From: Cardinalis cardinalis
Lineage: Eukaryota > Chordata > Aves > Passeriformes > Cardinalidae
NCBI GenBank assembly: GCA_014549065.1
Contig: JACDOX010000031.1
Location: 3,152,686 to 3,216,685, forward strand
Direction: 5' to 3'
Length of the DNA: 64,000 nt
Below the pieces are notes generated by a model. That model was given only the letters and a program-made list of their open reading frames with translations, did not search any database and was not told the DNA's origin. Shown one piece after another: positions 48,701 through 59,232 of the stretch; the stretch's first letter is position 1, and each line of letters opens with the position of its first letter. Both the position numbers and the translations under genes were made by a program.

Positions 48701-51700
48701 TGATTGGTGCACTCAGAGCGTTTTTCCAGTGCACAAAGCATCTATAATGAACTTTAAATAGGAAGAAAAATGTCATATATGTGCTTTATATAGTATGAAC
48801 CAGCTTAGGAGAAGGAAATCATGAATAGCGTCATTCACGTGCATTTGGTAGATCTGTAAAGACAATTTTGTTTCCTAGAATGCATTAAATAAACCTGAGT
48901 ACAACACAGTCTCTGAGGTCATAATTTTAAGTAGCTCCTGTACATCTGCATCTGGAAGTGTTGCTTCCAGCATTAGAAATGCATAGTGATGTCTGTTGGA
49001 ATCTTTTTTGATGCTCTCCTGCTAAGTCCATGCTGGTGTCCTGTTCTCTAAAAAAATTTTGAAGAAGGAGGATGTTCATTTGTTTCAAACATCACACTGT
49101 NGTGTGAGGCTGACTTCCACAGTTGTAAAACCCATTTTCAAAGAGTGACCAAGAAGGATGGAGGTNATTTCCTTCTGCTTGTTGTTTATTGCATTTGTTA
49201 TTAGGGACATTTGAGACAGTTTTTGTTTAAGAAAGAGCAGAAGACTTGCTCTTGGTCAGGAGTTTTCTTGCAATATTTCAGATATTGAGCTGTGCTGTAT
49301 GCCAAAATTAAGGGTCCAAAATTATGATTTAGACACTGCAGTATTCGTGGCTGCAGTGTTTCTGATGCTGGCAGATTAATTGTGTAATGAGCTAAAACAT
49401 GAGTGCCATACAGTTTTCTTAGCCATATTTTCCATTTCCATCNGTCTAGGAGTTTGGCACCAAATGTCTGTTTTTACTTCAATCCTTCATGCTCTGCAGA
49501 CACAAGGACACAGGTGTAACAGCAGTAGTAATGAGATTCTTGTTTATTTTGACATGTGGGATAGTATTTTGTTTTCCATTCCTAATGGAAGTAAGTGCAA
49601 AGCATTACTTGCAGCTGGAGACAGTCTTTAATCTATTGTATGCCAACATGGACTGAAATCAACCAGAGAGGNGTTTACTGGAAACAGCAGAGGTGACCCT
49701 TTCTGGCTTATTGAGGCATCCCATGTTTCTGCTTCGTTTAAACTTCCATCACCATAAAAATCTGTGGCTGCATTTGCAAGACCAAACCCGTCACCAGGTG
49801 TGGATCTGGCAAGGCTGGAGGGGCCTCCCCACCATCCAGGCTGATGTCTCAACTAGCACAGGTCTTGGTGTCACTGCCCACTGCAGAGCTGTGNAACCCT
49901 GCTTCTGACAGGCAAGTCCTAGTGGGTGAATGGCAGGGCCAGTTGGAAATCCCATCATGAACAATCATTTTGATTAGCAGGTTGATAAGGCATCCTTCAC
50001 AGAAAGCAGGGAGGGCGTTTAAAATGTGAAACAAAGGCAAGCAAACTCTGAATTTGGAAATCCTTTGAAAGAGCAGAAATAGATTTTTAATTATTTTAAG
50101 AGAGTAACAATGATTCTTATTGTGGTGTGTTGGCAAACCTACATGTGGGAAAGTTTACAAAGTTATTAGCTCAGAAGTTAAGTGAGTGCAGAAAGCTGAA
50201 TTTTTAATCTGAACTAAGACAGAGGTATTTCAGGATGCTGAAATTTTCTCTCTGCTTTCATGCCAGCAAGCATCATCTCACAAAGTCATTTCAACATCAG
50301 TTAATTACTGTGTGGCTTAGCTATAAATTGAGGCAAAACTCCTAATGGTTACTTAGTTTTCTCCTGCTCTTAAATATTTCATTCCTCTTTAGCCCAAGGG
50401 TCTCATATTTGCCCTTAAATCAAAGATAGGATGTGGACAGAAAATTATTTCTAGTGGGTGTTCATGAGCCTAATGATGGNAAAGTTTTATCCCTTTCACT
50501 CACAGGAATTTTGACTAGGGAAAGTAAATCAGGTTGCAGTAACTGAGAACTGCCAGTGGTGACAGCAGTGTTGTGGTGTATGGCCCTTTTCATGCCACCT
50601 GCAGGCATNCAGATGCAGGGCCTCTGACAGTGCTTGGCTTTGTCTGAACACATCAGAGCATTTGAGGTGTGTATCCCTGATTAATCACTGAAAAAAAGCA
50701 AAGATGTTAGGGCATACCTGGCTGAAACCCAAGTGTGACAGAAGGGGAGAAAATTTACCTACCATGCTAGTATCAGCAGCACATGTGTGAGAAGGGGGAG
50801 GAGGGATGCTGGGCTCTTGTCAGCCTGCAGCAATTTAAGTCCACAATCCCTTCCTTCCCAGGAGTTTCCAGAATGTGGGCAGGAGTACCCGTTCAGGGAG
50901 TGAAGAGGGAAAAAAGTCCCCTGATGGTGTGGCTGTGGGCTCAGGTTATTCCCNTGGGGAGGTGGAGGCTTGATCCTGTTCCAGGGGGTTCATCTGCCCT
51001 TAGCAACCGACAAGCTGGATCCTTCCCAGAGATTGTGCTTCTGTGNCATGGCTAATCCTGTACCATGTCAAAACCAATGCAGCTGTGTGCCAGAAAGCAC
51101 AAATGTATGCAGTGCTCATTAAAAAGCTCCTATGCAAGTTTAAATCTCTTCCAGCATTGTAGAATAGGCAATTTTGTCCTCAGGAGCGGGATCAGGTATT
51201 GTCTGACCCCACAGCCAGAATAAATTTTAAAGCCCCAAACTGTTCAGTTTGACAGAAATAGAAGCAAGCTTNTATCTGATCCAGATCAGACTTTTTCCTA
51301 CTGGCAGCTGGCAGATACAATATTAATGATGATAGACTTAAGTTGTGTAGTATTTACTAGCTGGTATGGGCTTTATGTGTGATCCATTTGCACATCTTCA
51401 CTTAAAACAAGTGCAGGAAGCGAATTTGCTCGTAGTGCCCAGAGGGAAGCTCCTTTTCGGTGCAGTTTGGCAAAGGGGCATTAAGAAGTGATTGCATGTA
51501 TTTGTGTGCATCATGAGCAATTCTCTCCACTTTTCTTAGCAAAAAAGGTTCATTGTTTCTTGAGGCTAACAAGGATGGGAAGCAANGTGGCTGCTTGCAG
51601 CCTTCAGCACTTGCAGGTGTTCTTAACTCCCCTGGCTCACCAGTCTATTCAGCATGGAGAGCTAACAGCTTGCTTCTGTACCTCCTGTGCATTCATTCAA

Positions 51701-53394
51701 TGGCACCTTTGTCCCATGAAAGCAGCAGTCCCTGACTGGTTTCTTTTTGCTTGCCTCGCCTTAACCTCATTCACACTTCACAAAACCACCAGATAGCTCT
51801 GTTGGACAAATCTTGCCTTTCAAGAGACGTAGCAAGGGCAAGAAAACCAGTTAAGGTTTATTAATTAATGTGTCTGCCTGTGTTTGGGAGAACTTGATTC
51901 AGTGACCCAGACAAGTCCCTTCTGGATCCATGGTCCTGAGTTCAAGGAAGAGCTTGGTTGTTGGAGCAAGGTAAAGCATGAAGGGAGGTTAAAATGCATT
52001 GGCATGTTTTATGGGCTTTCCTCCACCTTGCTTGCCAGTTGCATTTTGTTACTCACTTGTCCCCCATCTTTTTTATCTCATTTGCTAAACTATCTCTTGC
52101 CTGCATCTCTTCATCCTCTCCTGTTTGATGTTCAGTAGGCCAGTAATTACTTCTAATTCTGTGCTTATGAACTGAGGCTGGTATTCATAAACCTTGGTGC
52201 CAGGAGTTCGACAGTTGTTCTTAGATGTCCAAGAGAAAATCAAAGCTGTTGACATAAGTAGGAGTCATGAACTCCTGATGTGTAACAGTCCTGTGCTGCA
52301 GCTTGCACACTGCAGAGTGGTGAGGAGGAGATATCTGTTAGGCTTTTGGCCAGTTGGTTATTCACGTGGCTCATTTCAGGGAGGAGAGTTGCTTTAAAGG
52401 CTGTTTTCCCNTAGCAGCTGCAGCCATGCTGATGAGAAAACAGGCCAGTTTGCACCAGCTGGCAGCAGCAAGGCTCAGCCTCCTGGTCAGTCACCTCGGC
52501 TCCCCAGTGCCTCGGCCACCCGCGGCTGCGAGCTGGAAAGCAGTGACTAAGGAAGACAGATACANAAAAGGGTGTATATATGTATGGGCTGACATAAAAA
52601 GTAAGGGAATAATCCCTAGAACATTGTTTTATTTACTTACAATCTTTAGTTAGATTTTCTGCAAATATATAGCAGTGCTTGAAATACCTGCCTTTGAATT
52701 TACCCACTGATACGTTTCCATTCCTCACCTTTTGTCCTCTCTGTACTAATGTGTGGCACACCTCATTATATGCTCAAGNTTTGGTGCCTGATGGGGCACA
52801 CTGTACCCAGTGAGTACGGTAAATTGTCCCTGGGTGAAAAAGTAAAATGCTGCTTGCAACTTTGTGTCTGTGCTAGAAGTGTACAGAGTAGGACTTAGCG
52901 AGCAGAAACAAGNAGACGGTAATTGAGAGCTTTGATTCTTGCACATTCCTGTAGTAATCTAAAATCAATACCAGATGTCATAGGAGTCTCATTAATATCT
53001 TAAGAGCCAGCAATCTGCAGTAATAATGAAACAACTTGTCTTACGAAGAGCGAAAGTATGTGAGATTGTTCATACACATTTATACCATCTCTTTTTATGT
53101 AGGTGCATTCACGCTGAAGTGATCAGAGTTCACATATAAGAACTGTATTACAGACTCAGTTATGTAACAACTTCCATCATTTCAAATTAGGCTTAGTTTC
53201 TGAGCTAGCTACTTAAAACCTTTGCTGTAGTGCAAGTCAGATTAAACCTCAGTTAACATACATAGCTTTTTTGTTACAATTTTTAGTTCTGTGGACAAAT
53301 AACTTGCTCTCACAAGTGCATCAGTTGTAGCACATTTAAATATTGGGCAGATACAAGCATAACTTTTTGTAATGAAATTCCCTTTAAGGGGGAA
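45781..53394. other. Intronic stretch, mostly unique
   Basis: I see no exon or RNA gene and no repeat that I could name. The 48340-48900 part is AT-rich, complex and repeat-free and may be conserved. The 47110-47340, 50780-51055 and 52190-52560 parts are GC-richer and keep short frames open on both strands, without recognisable products. Confidence 0.5.
48340..48900. other. Repeat-poor AT-rich block; second candidate conserved non-coding element
   Basis: It is complex, AT-rich sequence without CR1, LTR or simple repeats, with motifs such as AGCAATTAATATT, CCTTTGATTGG (a TCF/LEF-like core) and TTGATCAAAAATCTGATTGG. The evidence is composition only, so confidence is low. Confidence 0.25.
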
Positions 53395-53600
53395 ATAAAT
53401 GCTTTTCTCAGAAGGTAGTAAGGCAGTGGAACAGGTTGCCCAGAGTTGTGGATGCCCCATCNCTGGAAGTGTTCAAGGCCACGTTGGATGAGGCTCTGAG
53501 CAACTGGGTCTAGTGGATGGCATCCCTGCCCATGGCAGGGGGGCTGGAACTAGATCATCTTTAAGGTCCCTACAAACCTATGCCTTTCTGTGATTCTATG
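53395..53600 (+). mobile_element. CR1 LINE 3' end, young-looking
   Basis: This is a plus-strand CR1 tail with well-kept landmarks: GTGGAACAGGTTGCCCAGAG at about 53426, GGATGCCCCATCNCTGGAAG at about 53449, GGTTGG-type and CATCTTTAAGGTCCCTAC segments, and the terminus TGTGATTCTATGA at 53590-53602. It is 5' truncated and among the least decayed copies here. Confidence 0.95.
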
Positions 53601-55087
53601 AAAAGAATGTAATCTTTTCTAGATTTAGAATTAATGAAATACATAGTAATAAACTCATTCTTTTAAGAAGGAGCATTAAGGGAGCAAGGCAGAAATGGCA
53701 CTTTTTTCCAAATAGTTTTCTGGGGCTAAATCAGCTGACTGGGTGGTTCAGTTGCTTTTAAATAAAGTACTAGATTATCTCTAGTACTTAAGTTGAGGTT
53801 ACACATTGAATATCATTATNGGTAAGTTGTGATTTTAAGAAGTACAGTCAGAATGATGCTCATTCTGCCTAAAACAATTGAATGTTTCAAACAATTTCTA
53901 AGTTGTCTTTGTCTGATGTAGGTTCACTGTCAACAGNCTTTGCTTTGATAAGCAAAAGGTGTTTGCCAACCATGAAGAAATAGTAAGCAGTCCAAACATA
54001 GCCAACATTACTGAGGCACCTAACCTGTGCCTGTAGAAGGGTAATAGAACAAGTACTGTGCAAACGTAAATGCACTGTAAATGTGGTTCCAGAAGGGGTT
54101 GTTCCATCTGCTTACTGAATGTATTTAACAGTATTTTCCTTATGAAATTCTGTAACATAAAAACCACAGCTGAAAGTTAGTTTATCATCAGTGTTCTTTT
54201 ACTCACAGGTGGTTTGCAGCTAAGACATAAATTAAAATTTAAGACTAGCTTTCCTTGGATTCATCACTCATTTGTGGAGTGCTTTCTTTTCAAGAGCCTA
54301 GCTATTCATCAGTCCTGCTCTTATGGCTGCACGGCTCCTGAAGTATNTGCAGCCCTCCTATTTTTCATTGTAACTCAGTTCCTTTTGTAGAGTCAGTAAA
54401 CACTGTAACATAAGAAAGATACCATAATGGCAGATTTAACTATGACTTTTGGAGCTGCTCCCTAGCTGTGGGCCCACTGAACTGTTCATGGTCTCTAAAG
54501 GGAGCCTGTGGTACCTGTTGTCTAGGTTTGTGGTTAGCCAGAGTTGAGTAGGAATGAATCCCCTCTCAAAAATCATGTTGCAAGACCAAGAAGCAAGTAT
54601 TCTGTCTCCTCTGCAATACAGGAGAGCATAAGCTAACAAACTGCAACAGTTAGCTCTTTAAATAAATAACCATGAATTCCCCTATTTCACCAGAGCAGAC
54701 AAAATAAACACATTTTTACTCAAATCTCTGCCTGTCTTCCCCCTTCCTATGCCTCCCTTGCAGAGTCAGACATCTCTCCAGTTTTACTCTTCTCCAGCTG
54801 CTTTCGGTGTCTCTCAGCACCTATTAATCCTATGTGGTATTTCATGAGTAAGGAGAAATGTCTTTTTCTCCACATCACCTCTGAAGTTTGTCCATGGCAC
54901 AAACAAGCCCCAGTTCCTCTCAGCACTATCCCAAGTCACAGTTGTGCCCCTATTTCCCCTCTATACCCATCTCTTGGTTTCCTCCCCCTATCCTGCTGAA
55001 TTGTGCTTTCTTCCCCTTTGAAGAACAGCAACCAGCATAAGAGGGAAGGCAGGTCACCNGCCTTTCTGTTCTCCTCTCCTCTCCTGT
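53601..55087. other. Intronic sequence, C/T-rich towards the right
   Basis: It is unique AT-rich sequence to about 54700, then C/T-rich to the LTR that starts near 55088. Nothing was recognised in it. The C/T-rich part might belong to the same insertion but does not match the LTR landmarks. Confidence 0.45.
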
Positions 55088-55586
55088 ATGTTTTTGGCAG
55101 AAAAGCTAACTCTGGTGGCCATCTGCCTGGTGCACACCCAGCTGTTCTCACTCCTCCTCCTCCTCCACAGAACAGGGNGGAAGATAAAGTGCAAGAGCTA
55201 AAGGCTCAAGATAAAGGCAGGGAGATCACTTATCAATTACCTTTACAGGCAAATAGGACCCAGCACAGGGAAAAGTAATTTATTGCTAATTAAAAGTAGA
55301 TTTGGATGGTGAGAACCACAGTCCCCAACCTATTTCTGGGACTCTATTCCTTGATTCCCAGCTCTTCTCCCTCCCCCATCCCAGGGGGATGGGGACTCAG
55401 GGCTGTGGCTAGTCCATANTTGTTCCTCTCTGCTGCTCTTTCTCCTCACACTGTTCCCTTGCTCCATTGTTGGTTCCCTGTAGACAGTAGTTCCCATCAG
55501 GACCGTCTCCCCCAGGGACTGCCCCATTATGAAGAACCTTCTCCCCTCCATCTCCTTGCACATTGGTATCTGCAGAGCTGTTTCAC
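55088..55586 (-). mobile_element. Partial LTR of the same family as copy A, antisense (copy B)
   Basis: The plus strand reads the reverse complement of the family seen at 4725-5716. Landmarks are the GGTGGCCATCTGCCTGG end (about 55115), GGCAGGGAGATCACTTATCA (about 55217), CACTGTTCCCTTGCTCCATT with GGGACTGCCCC (55449-55525), and AGGGGGATGGGGACTCAGGG (about 55383). It keeps the LTR 3' part and some of the GC-rich middle units, then is cut off near the CR1 at 55588. The antisense hexamer TTTATT at 55279-55284 means AATAAA is intact in the LTR's own orientation. The two copies differ strongly, so both are old. Confidence 0.8.
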
Positions 55587-55587
55587 A

Positions 55588-55780
55588 TGATCCCAGANCT
55601 GTTAGTATTGGAAGTGACTTCTGGAGATCAACCAGTCCAACACCCTCGACAAGCCAGGGTCTCCACGAGCAGGTGACGCAGGAGCACATCCAGGTGGGTT
55701 TTGAGTGTCTCCAGAGAGGGAGGCTCCAGAATTCTTGTGCTCTGCCACCCTCAGTGTAAAGTGTTCCTCACACGTTTTTC
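55588..55780 (-). mobile_element. CR1 LINE fragment abutting LTR copy B
   Basis: This is reverse-complement CR1: TTGGAAGTGACTTCTGGAGA at about 55599, TCAACCAGTCCAACACCC, GGTGGGTTTTGAGTGTCTCC at about 55694, and CTCTGCCACCCTCAGTGTAA at about 55740. The terminal repeat is mostly lost on the left, where it touches the truncated LTR. The right end fades around 55780. Confidence 0.88.
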
Positions 55781-56666
55781 CCTTGCTCCTTTCTTGGCCA
55801 GATGTTTTACCTTTTCTTAAACCTGTTTTCCCTGAGACACCCCCACTATCTGCAGGGCTCAGCTGTGCCCAGCACTGTGTCTGCCACGGTGCAGCCCTGG
55901 CTGCTCCTCATACAAGTTCCTGCAGCTGCCAGCCCCTGGACACTTAGTCCATTGCCATGCAGTAGGGATACTGTTAGCTGTGGACAGGTAAAACAATCCT
56001 GCAATTCCTGATCTTCAGATATTTGTAAGACCCGAAANGGAGTGACTTTTCAAAAAGATGTGTTAGTCCCGCTGATACTGGTCACCTGAATGTTGGTTGC
56101 CTGTGTGAGGTTACACATAATGTGAANGATCCCTTCAGAAGCTGACAATGGTGTTGAATTACGTCAGAAATCAGGAGGACTGGTGTTTTGGATGCCTAAA
56201 TTTTGAGTGGAGTGACATGGGTTCCATCCTGATACCTCACAATGAATGCTCAGAATCAGAGATTGCTCCTGAAATTTTGCTGTCACAGGTACTCTTNAGT
56301 GTTCTGTGTTTTTCAAAGCAGATGTAACCCTTTCCCTTCTTCCCTTTCCCTTTGCTTTCTGAAGTCAGGCAGCGTAAGTTACTTGAGAGTAAACTGGGAT
56401 TTTGTTGGATGTGTGTGGTCTGAGCAGTGATATTTTGGTACTGCTGAGTGCATTGGNGTATCCTCTGTGAATTCACAGACCTGCATGCCCCTGGAAGTGC
56501 TCACATCCAGCTGTGGCACCACTGGGTGGCTTTGCCCACCTATCAGCTGATGCACAAGCGGTGCTCTCCAGCTGGAACAGGCAGACGTGTTGTGCACCCT
56601 GATGTTGTTCTGGGACAAGATTAATTTCAGCACACTCATATTAATCCATTATATGTCTCTTTCCAG
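55781..56666. other. Intron end before the second KLF12 exon
   Basis: No repeat was recognised. The last part supplies the pyrimidine tract and acceptor AG at 56665-56666. Confidence 0.6.
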
Positions 56667-56802
56667 CACAAATGGACCCCCGAGGCCTATCTCCCAGACA
56701 AATTAAAAGTGACAGTGATGATGACGACCTGCCAAATGTGACCTTAGATAGCGTTAATGAAACTGGATCTACAGCGCTCTCCATAGCCAGAGCAGTTCAA
56801 GA
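56667..56802 (+). CDS. KLF12: KLF12, coding exon with acidic patch, upstream of the zinc-finger exons
   Basis: This 136 bp exon continues the KLF12 frame. With the G left by the upstream exon it reads AQMDPRGLSPRQIKSDSDDDD, then LPNVTLDSVNETGS and TALSIARAVQ, ending with GA of a Glu codon (phase 2). This matches the region of KLF12 between the repression domain and the linker before the three C2H2 fingers. The acceptor is AG at 56665-56666 and the donor is GTAAGTAT from 56803, close to the consensus. No N falls in the exon and the frame is open. The residue before the Lys of the acidic patch is Ile; from memory the human protein has Ser there. The zinc-finger exons are not in the window and must lie beyond 64000. 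Confidence 0.95.
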
Positions 56803-58049
56803 GTAAGTATCGCGTTCCCAGACAAGATGAGTGTTGCTGAGGTGTTCCCAGGCCCACGGAGGCACNGCTGCTGCAGGGCTGTCCTCCTGCCTGCAGGCAG
56901 CAAACCTGCCAGCACCTTTCCCTGGAGATTTATTCCCTTTCTCGGAAGAGATGACTATCTCTTGTCTCTCTCATGATCTTTTCTTTTCTTTCTCTCTGCC
57001 CTCATTATTAGGTTGAGTTTCATATTGAAGTTGTTTCTTCCCCTTGATGTACGTGGAAAGCTTGCAGTGGTTTTATATGGTCTCCAAAGAGAGACCAGGT
57101 TAGATTACTCAAAAACCGTGTATTTTTTCCTTGACGGAAAGCAGCATCAAGAAGTTGATTCTAGTTGCTATCAGATAGGAACTAGCAGCATTTCTCCTGA
57201 AGGGCAGTGTCATTGGAAGGAAATTACTGAGGGGCTTCGAACAATTTTCCACTGCGGTTGTTTTTTTGTGTACTTTTGCTAACTGGGTGGACAAATATTT
57301 TCTTAATTTAGTACCTGCACTGCTTGTTTGAAAAGAAGGAAGCAGTTTATCATGAACATTTGCAATTCTGTAGATGCATAAGGTTGGTCAGTCACTGTAG
57401 CAGCTGGAAGGGAACCAACTGTGAGGTAAATAAGTATTAATATCCCAATTTTATAGGTGAGGAAAATGAGGTTATGCGTAAAGGTCACCCTGTTGGTCTG
57501 AAGCAGAGCTGGAAATAGAACTAGAGCCTCCAGGCACTGAAGCCTGTGCTAGACCCACAAAACATGTTACTTTGTCTGTATATGGGCATTCTGGACATTA
57601 TCAAATAAAAATGGGTGTAATGAAGGCTATTAGACATTGCTATTGTATAAGTTATTATAGATGCATTTTAAATGTCTTAATATGGTATTTAAAAATGTTT
57701 TGCTTTGTTTTCCTGGGCATCAGCAGCTAAAAGAGCTAAGCCATGTTTGGGGAGGTACTGCCTTTGGGTTTTTTGGGGGTTTTTTGCCAGACATGTACTA
57801 CCTCTTCTGTCAGCCAGGCACCATAACTGTGAATCTCAAACTGACATTCTCCTTAAGCAGAGAGAGAGGTGTTTGTGAGCAAGGCAAGACAAGGTGTTGG
57901 TTCTGTGATTAGCAGGCTCCCTTTCTAACAGTGATAAAGGAGGGGAGGGTTTCTTTGTCAGTGAGGCTATTGCTTGATAGACAGGTCCCATATGTATTTT
58001 CAATTTTCTAGTCACAACAGCAGNCCCTGAAGTGCTAAGTATTTTTTCT

Positions 58050-58640
58050 CAATTTATAGCACACATAGTAAGCCAGAAAAATAAAATAATGCATCGTGAT
58101 TTTGCAGTAAATGATTTTGCACTGTCTAATTACTGAACAAAGGAAGTATGGAGCACTAGCAGATAATTTTAATATATGACTGGCAGGCAGATACTGTTCT
58201 CCATGATGGATATTGCTTGAACACTTAGAGAATTGGTCAAACCATGGGAAGCTTTTTTAGCTTTTGTACAACGCATTCCACAGTTTGTGGAGGTAAATAT
58301 GTTGAGTATTACTTGACTGGCTCTGGAGCTTAAGAATCAAATTAAGAAATTTAATAATACAACACCAACTCATTCTTGTTACAGGTTTTATTTAAACAGT
58401 AATCTGTTAGTTTATTTCAAAAGCCCCATCAGGAAAATCTAATTTGACTGTGATCTGTAATTTGTCATCTTTACTTCATTCTCAGTCACAGACACCACAC
58501 ATACAGCTGCTGACTTGAAAAGGAATGTTGGCACTTCATGCTAACTGCACTCAATCTATTTCTTATTTGGTCTGCAATATCGTGCCCTACAGGGCAGGCT
58601 CTATTTTGATTTAGGCATTTAATNTGTACCTTAATATTAG
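58050..58640. other. Repeat-poor AT-rich block; third candidate conserved non-coding element
   Basis: It is complex AT-rich sequence with ATAATGCATCGTGATTTTGC, GTCTAATTAC, GGAGGTAAATATGTTG and TCATTCTCAGTCACAGACAC, free of CR1, LTR and simple repeats. This is a composition-based guess only. Confidence 0.25.
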
Positions 58641-59208
58641 ATGTTTAGCAAAGGAGTCCACTGAGAAAGAAGCTCTCATTCTACATACCCTTGTTGCAGA
58701 GAGGAAAGTGCCTCTGAAGCCTTCCAGAGGGAGATCCTGTGTGCTCAATTTCAGCATCTAAACTTAGCTGGCAGGAATTTCCTCTGAGGACATGGAAAGG
58801 CACCTACTGTTCTGCTGAATAACTGGGCAGCCTAGGGACATGCATGGAAAGACTTCTTCAGTCAGTGAAGTGTAGGTCAAAGCTTAGTGCCCGAGGGAGG
58901 CAGNCTGGCCCTCGAGTCTGGATGACTGTCCCACAGAGTGTGTTGTTTTCTAAGTGAGATTGTAAGCTCTTTCTGGTGAATAGTTGCCCAAAAANTAACT
59001 TCTTGCAGAGAGTGGCTGGGAACAACACCTCAGTACTTCCAAAGTGATGGGGAGCATCCTTTTCTTCAGTACCAATTGGTGTTGTACTGTCTTGTCTTCG
59101 TTAAACACAATACCAATTTGTAGGTGCTTGGTAGCAGGTGTGAGACGACAGCTGATCTTTTCCTGCTTGTTTTTCAGGCATGTTTTAAATAATTCTGTCT
59201 AAGATTAT

Positions 59209-59232
59209 TAATATATATATATGTATATATAT
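59209..59232. repeat. AT dinucleotide microsatellite
   Basis: An alternating A/T run is interrupted by a single G, giving two short (AT)n tracts. Confidence 0.85.

Larger units (their letters stand above)
41955..56666 (+). other. KLF12: KLF12 intron between the two exons seen (complete, 14.7 kb)
   Basis: The donor GTAAGG begins at 41955 and the acceptor AG is at 56665-56666 after a pyrimidine-rich run. It is a phase 1 intron: the last G of the upstream exon plus CA of the next exon makes an Ala codon. It carries a purine-rich stretch (about 42180-42860), a pyrimidine-rich stretch (44590-45110), a GC-richer block (45430-45780), a CR1 3' end (53395-53600), an antisense LTR (55088-55586) and a CR1 fragment (55588-55780). 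I see no further exon in it. If retained, the frame stops at 42008-42010. Confidence 0.9.
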
